Shown one piece after another: positions 62,852-64,000 of a stretch of DNA of 64,000 bases. Every line of letters starts with the position of its first letter. The first letter of the stretch is position 1. Under the pieces are notes generated by a model. That model was given only the letters and a program-made list of their open reading frames with translations, was not told the DNA's origin and did not search any database. This stretch comes from Microvirga arabica (GTDB taxonomy: Bacteria > Pseudomonadota > Alphaproteobacteria > Rhizobiales > Beijerinckiaceae), in NCBI RefSeq assembly GCF_016811235.1, contig NZ_JAFBID010000002.1, positions 1-64,000 of the forward strand. The letters run 5' to 3'. The position numbers were made by a program, and so were the translations under genes.

Positions 62852-63187
62852 ATGCGTTACTCTGATATCAACCATACCTCTGCCCTCCAGCGTACACTTA
62901 CAGCTATCCGGCAAGCAGGGCAGACCCTTGGTATAAAAAGCGGCTTTATCGATGATGCACGTCGCGCAGCCACACCGTATGTCGTCGAGTGCACCAGCCT
63001 CAACGACGAGGATCTGCCGTACAGTGTGTACATTACCCAGCTACGAGAGCGTGAAAGCTGGTGCGTACAGCGTTGCCCTCATGATCATGAGATCGAGCCC
63101 CTTCGTGAACATGGTCGCCTCATTGGACGCCAGTTCAGATTCTCTCGCGAGAGCGATGCGGCGGCTTTTAGACTGTTCTTCGGCTGA
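62852..63187 (+). CDS. Hypothetical protein
   Basis: A 111-residue soluble protein starting MRYSDINHTSALQRTLTAIR after an ATG-ATG-like pair, with Glu/Arg-rich helices. Its last two residues are FG. Not recognised. Confidence 0.55.
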   Translation: MRYSDINHTSALQRTLTAIRQAGQTLGIKSGFIDDARRAATPYVVECTSLNDEDLPYSVYITQLRERESWCVQRCPHDHEIEPLREHGRLIGRQFRFSRESDAAAFRLFFG

Positions 63188-63237
63188 CACCGAGCCGATC
63201 TACAGCCCTGCGTCGTAAGCACTTGGCGGGAGTATCT

Positions 63238-63855
63238 TCAAGCGACCTCGGCCCGCTTCGCTATCTTGGCGATAGTCGCCCGGCTGCATCCTGTCGCGGC
63301 CTGGATCTGCGACCACGATGAACCTGCCCGGAGCATGGACGCGATCCCATCGTTGCGTGGGGTGTTTTCCTTTCGCCCCTTGTAGAGCCCTGCCGCTTTT
63401 GCCTTCGCTTGCCCTTGCGCCATCCTACGGCGACGATCCTCATAGTCCTTGCGAGCCACGGCGGCGAGCATGTCGAGCATCATGCCGTTGATAGCATCGA
63501 ACATCCGGGCGGTGAAATCATCGGTCTTTGTGCTCACCATGGTCCAGGAGGTGGGAAGGTCTAATGCAACGACCCGAACACGGCGAGCCGCAAGCTCAGT
63601 CTTCAGCTTCTCCCAGTCTGCCGCATTGAGACGAGATAGGCGGTCAACCTGTTCGATCAGGAGAATATCGCCAGGGCGAGCATCTGACAGGAGCCGAAAA
63701 AGCTCCGGGCGGGCAAGCTTCGCGCCGCTCTCGTTCTCAACGTAAAACGCGGCAATGGCCAGACTGTGGTCAGCGGCGAAGGCTTCCAGTTGCTCACGAG
63801 CGCGACTGGCATCCTGATCGAGGGTGGAAGCTCTTAGGTATGCTCGCACGAACAC
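63238..63855 (-). CDS. Resolvase/invertase-type serine recombinase
   Basis: A 205-residue recombinase: AYLRASTLDQDASRAREQL with catalytic Ser (about residue 10), DILLIEQVDRLSRL, and the C-terminal HTH (RNDGIASMLRAGSSWSQIQAATGCSR). Unlike the large integrase it has the resolvase/invertase size, so it probably resolves or inverts a segment of the element or its co-integrates. Its 5' flank contains an imperfect inverted repeat. Confidence 0.92.
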   Translation of the reverse strand: MFVRAYLRASTLDQDASRAREQLEAFAADHSLAIAAFYVENESGAKLARPELFRLLSDARPGDILLIEQVDRLSRLNAADWEKLKTELAARRVRVVALDLPTSWTMVSTKTDDFTARMFDAINGMMLDMLAAVARKDYEDRRRRMAQGQAKAKAAGLYKGRKENTPRNDGIASMLRAGSSWSQIQAATGCSRATIAKIAKRAEVA

Positions 63856-63866
63856 AGTGACCTCAG

Positions 63867-63976
63867 CCGGTTTAGTTAAGATGGTTTACATATCGCCGGT
63901 TCACTTTGAATTGTCAAGCTTCGGAAATTGAACCGCATCCGGGTTGGTGCAGGAGGGGAATACCCAAGCTAAACCG
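63867..63976. repeat. Imperfect inverted repeat upstream of resolvase
   Basis: CGGTTTAGTT (63868-63877) and AGCTAAACCG (63967-63976) match in 9 of 10 positions as inverted arms about 90 bp apart. It could be a resolvase subsite or operator. Confidence 0.35.
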
Positions 63977-64000
63977 TTGACCACACCTGCTGGTGGAGGT

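Larger units (their letters stand above)
47202..64000. mobile_element. Integrated genetic element, left end at tRNA-Met
   Basis: From the tRNA onward the content changes: integrase, XRE and MucR-type regulators, ATPase, many unknown small genes, defence genes and a second serine recombinase, with patches of low GC and many hairpins. The right end lies beyond the window. No conjugation or virion genes are recognisable, so its mode of transfer is unclear. Confidence 0.75.

Overview
The window reads as an alphaproteobacterial chromosome of the Hyphomicrobiales, most likely a Methylobacteriaceae such as Microvirga. The genus is inferred from gene order and remembered protein style, not from a search. 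Supporting marks are a CckA/ChpT/CtrA/SciP cell-cycle set with GANTC sites, an EipA (DUF1134) protein, EcfG-type general-stress promoters, a MucR-type regulator, high GC, and the orders ffs-dnaX-ybaB-recR and def-fmt-truA.

Layout. 0.4-21 kb is conserved core: nudC and a HIT protein; SRP RNA, dnaX, ybaB, recR; a HisKA_2 sensor kinase; dapD-dapE; truA/acetyltransferase/fmt/def; rmuC; a ferritin-like stress protein; a HAD nucleotidase; argB; DUF423-engB-CYTH/CHAD; and yidC-rnpA-rpmH. 21.5-25.2 kb is a coupled TVP38/disulfide-reductase-like/histidine-kinase operon, followed by tRNA-Arg(ACG).

25.4-36.5 kb is rich in stress functions. Seven sites resembling GGAAC-N16/17-CGTT (five exact, two with one -10 mismatch) lie in the window; six of them are here, ahead of DUF892, DUF2892, a four-gene envelope operon, two receiver proteins and a periplasmic protein. 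The same stretch carries a damaged quorum-sensing locus: luxI has an in-frame amber codon and the adjacent luxR has a one-base frameshift. 36.5-46.9 kb holds eipA, cysQ and the cell-cycle group (chpT, ctrA, fliJ, a FlbD-like HTH gene, sciP) with three near-consensus CtrA sites, then mnmA and a methyltransferase.

At 47.1 kb a large serine integrase overlaps the 3' half of tRNA-Met(CAT) on the opposite strand. This marks the left end of an integrated element that runs to the window edge; its other end is not visible. The element holds two XRE/MucR-type regulators, an AAA-like ATPase, many unknown small genes, IHF-beta, a J-domain protein, a PD-(D/E)XK-like protein, a resolvase, and an ApeA-type HEPN anti-phage protein next to a broken hsdR N-terminus. 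Its intergenic DNA is unusually dense in short perfect hairpins, notably eight in about 230 bp before the ATPase gene.

A family of mosaic palindromic repeats (AGCATCGGACCC.../GCGCATCGT...) is scattered through the core at four places. I saw no rRNA, CRISPR array, insertion sequence or conjugation gene.
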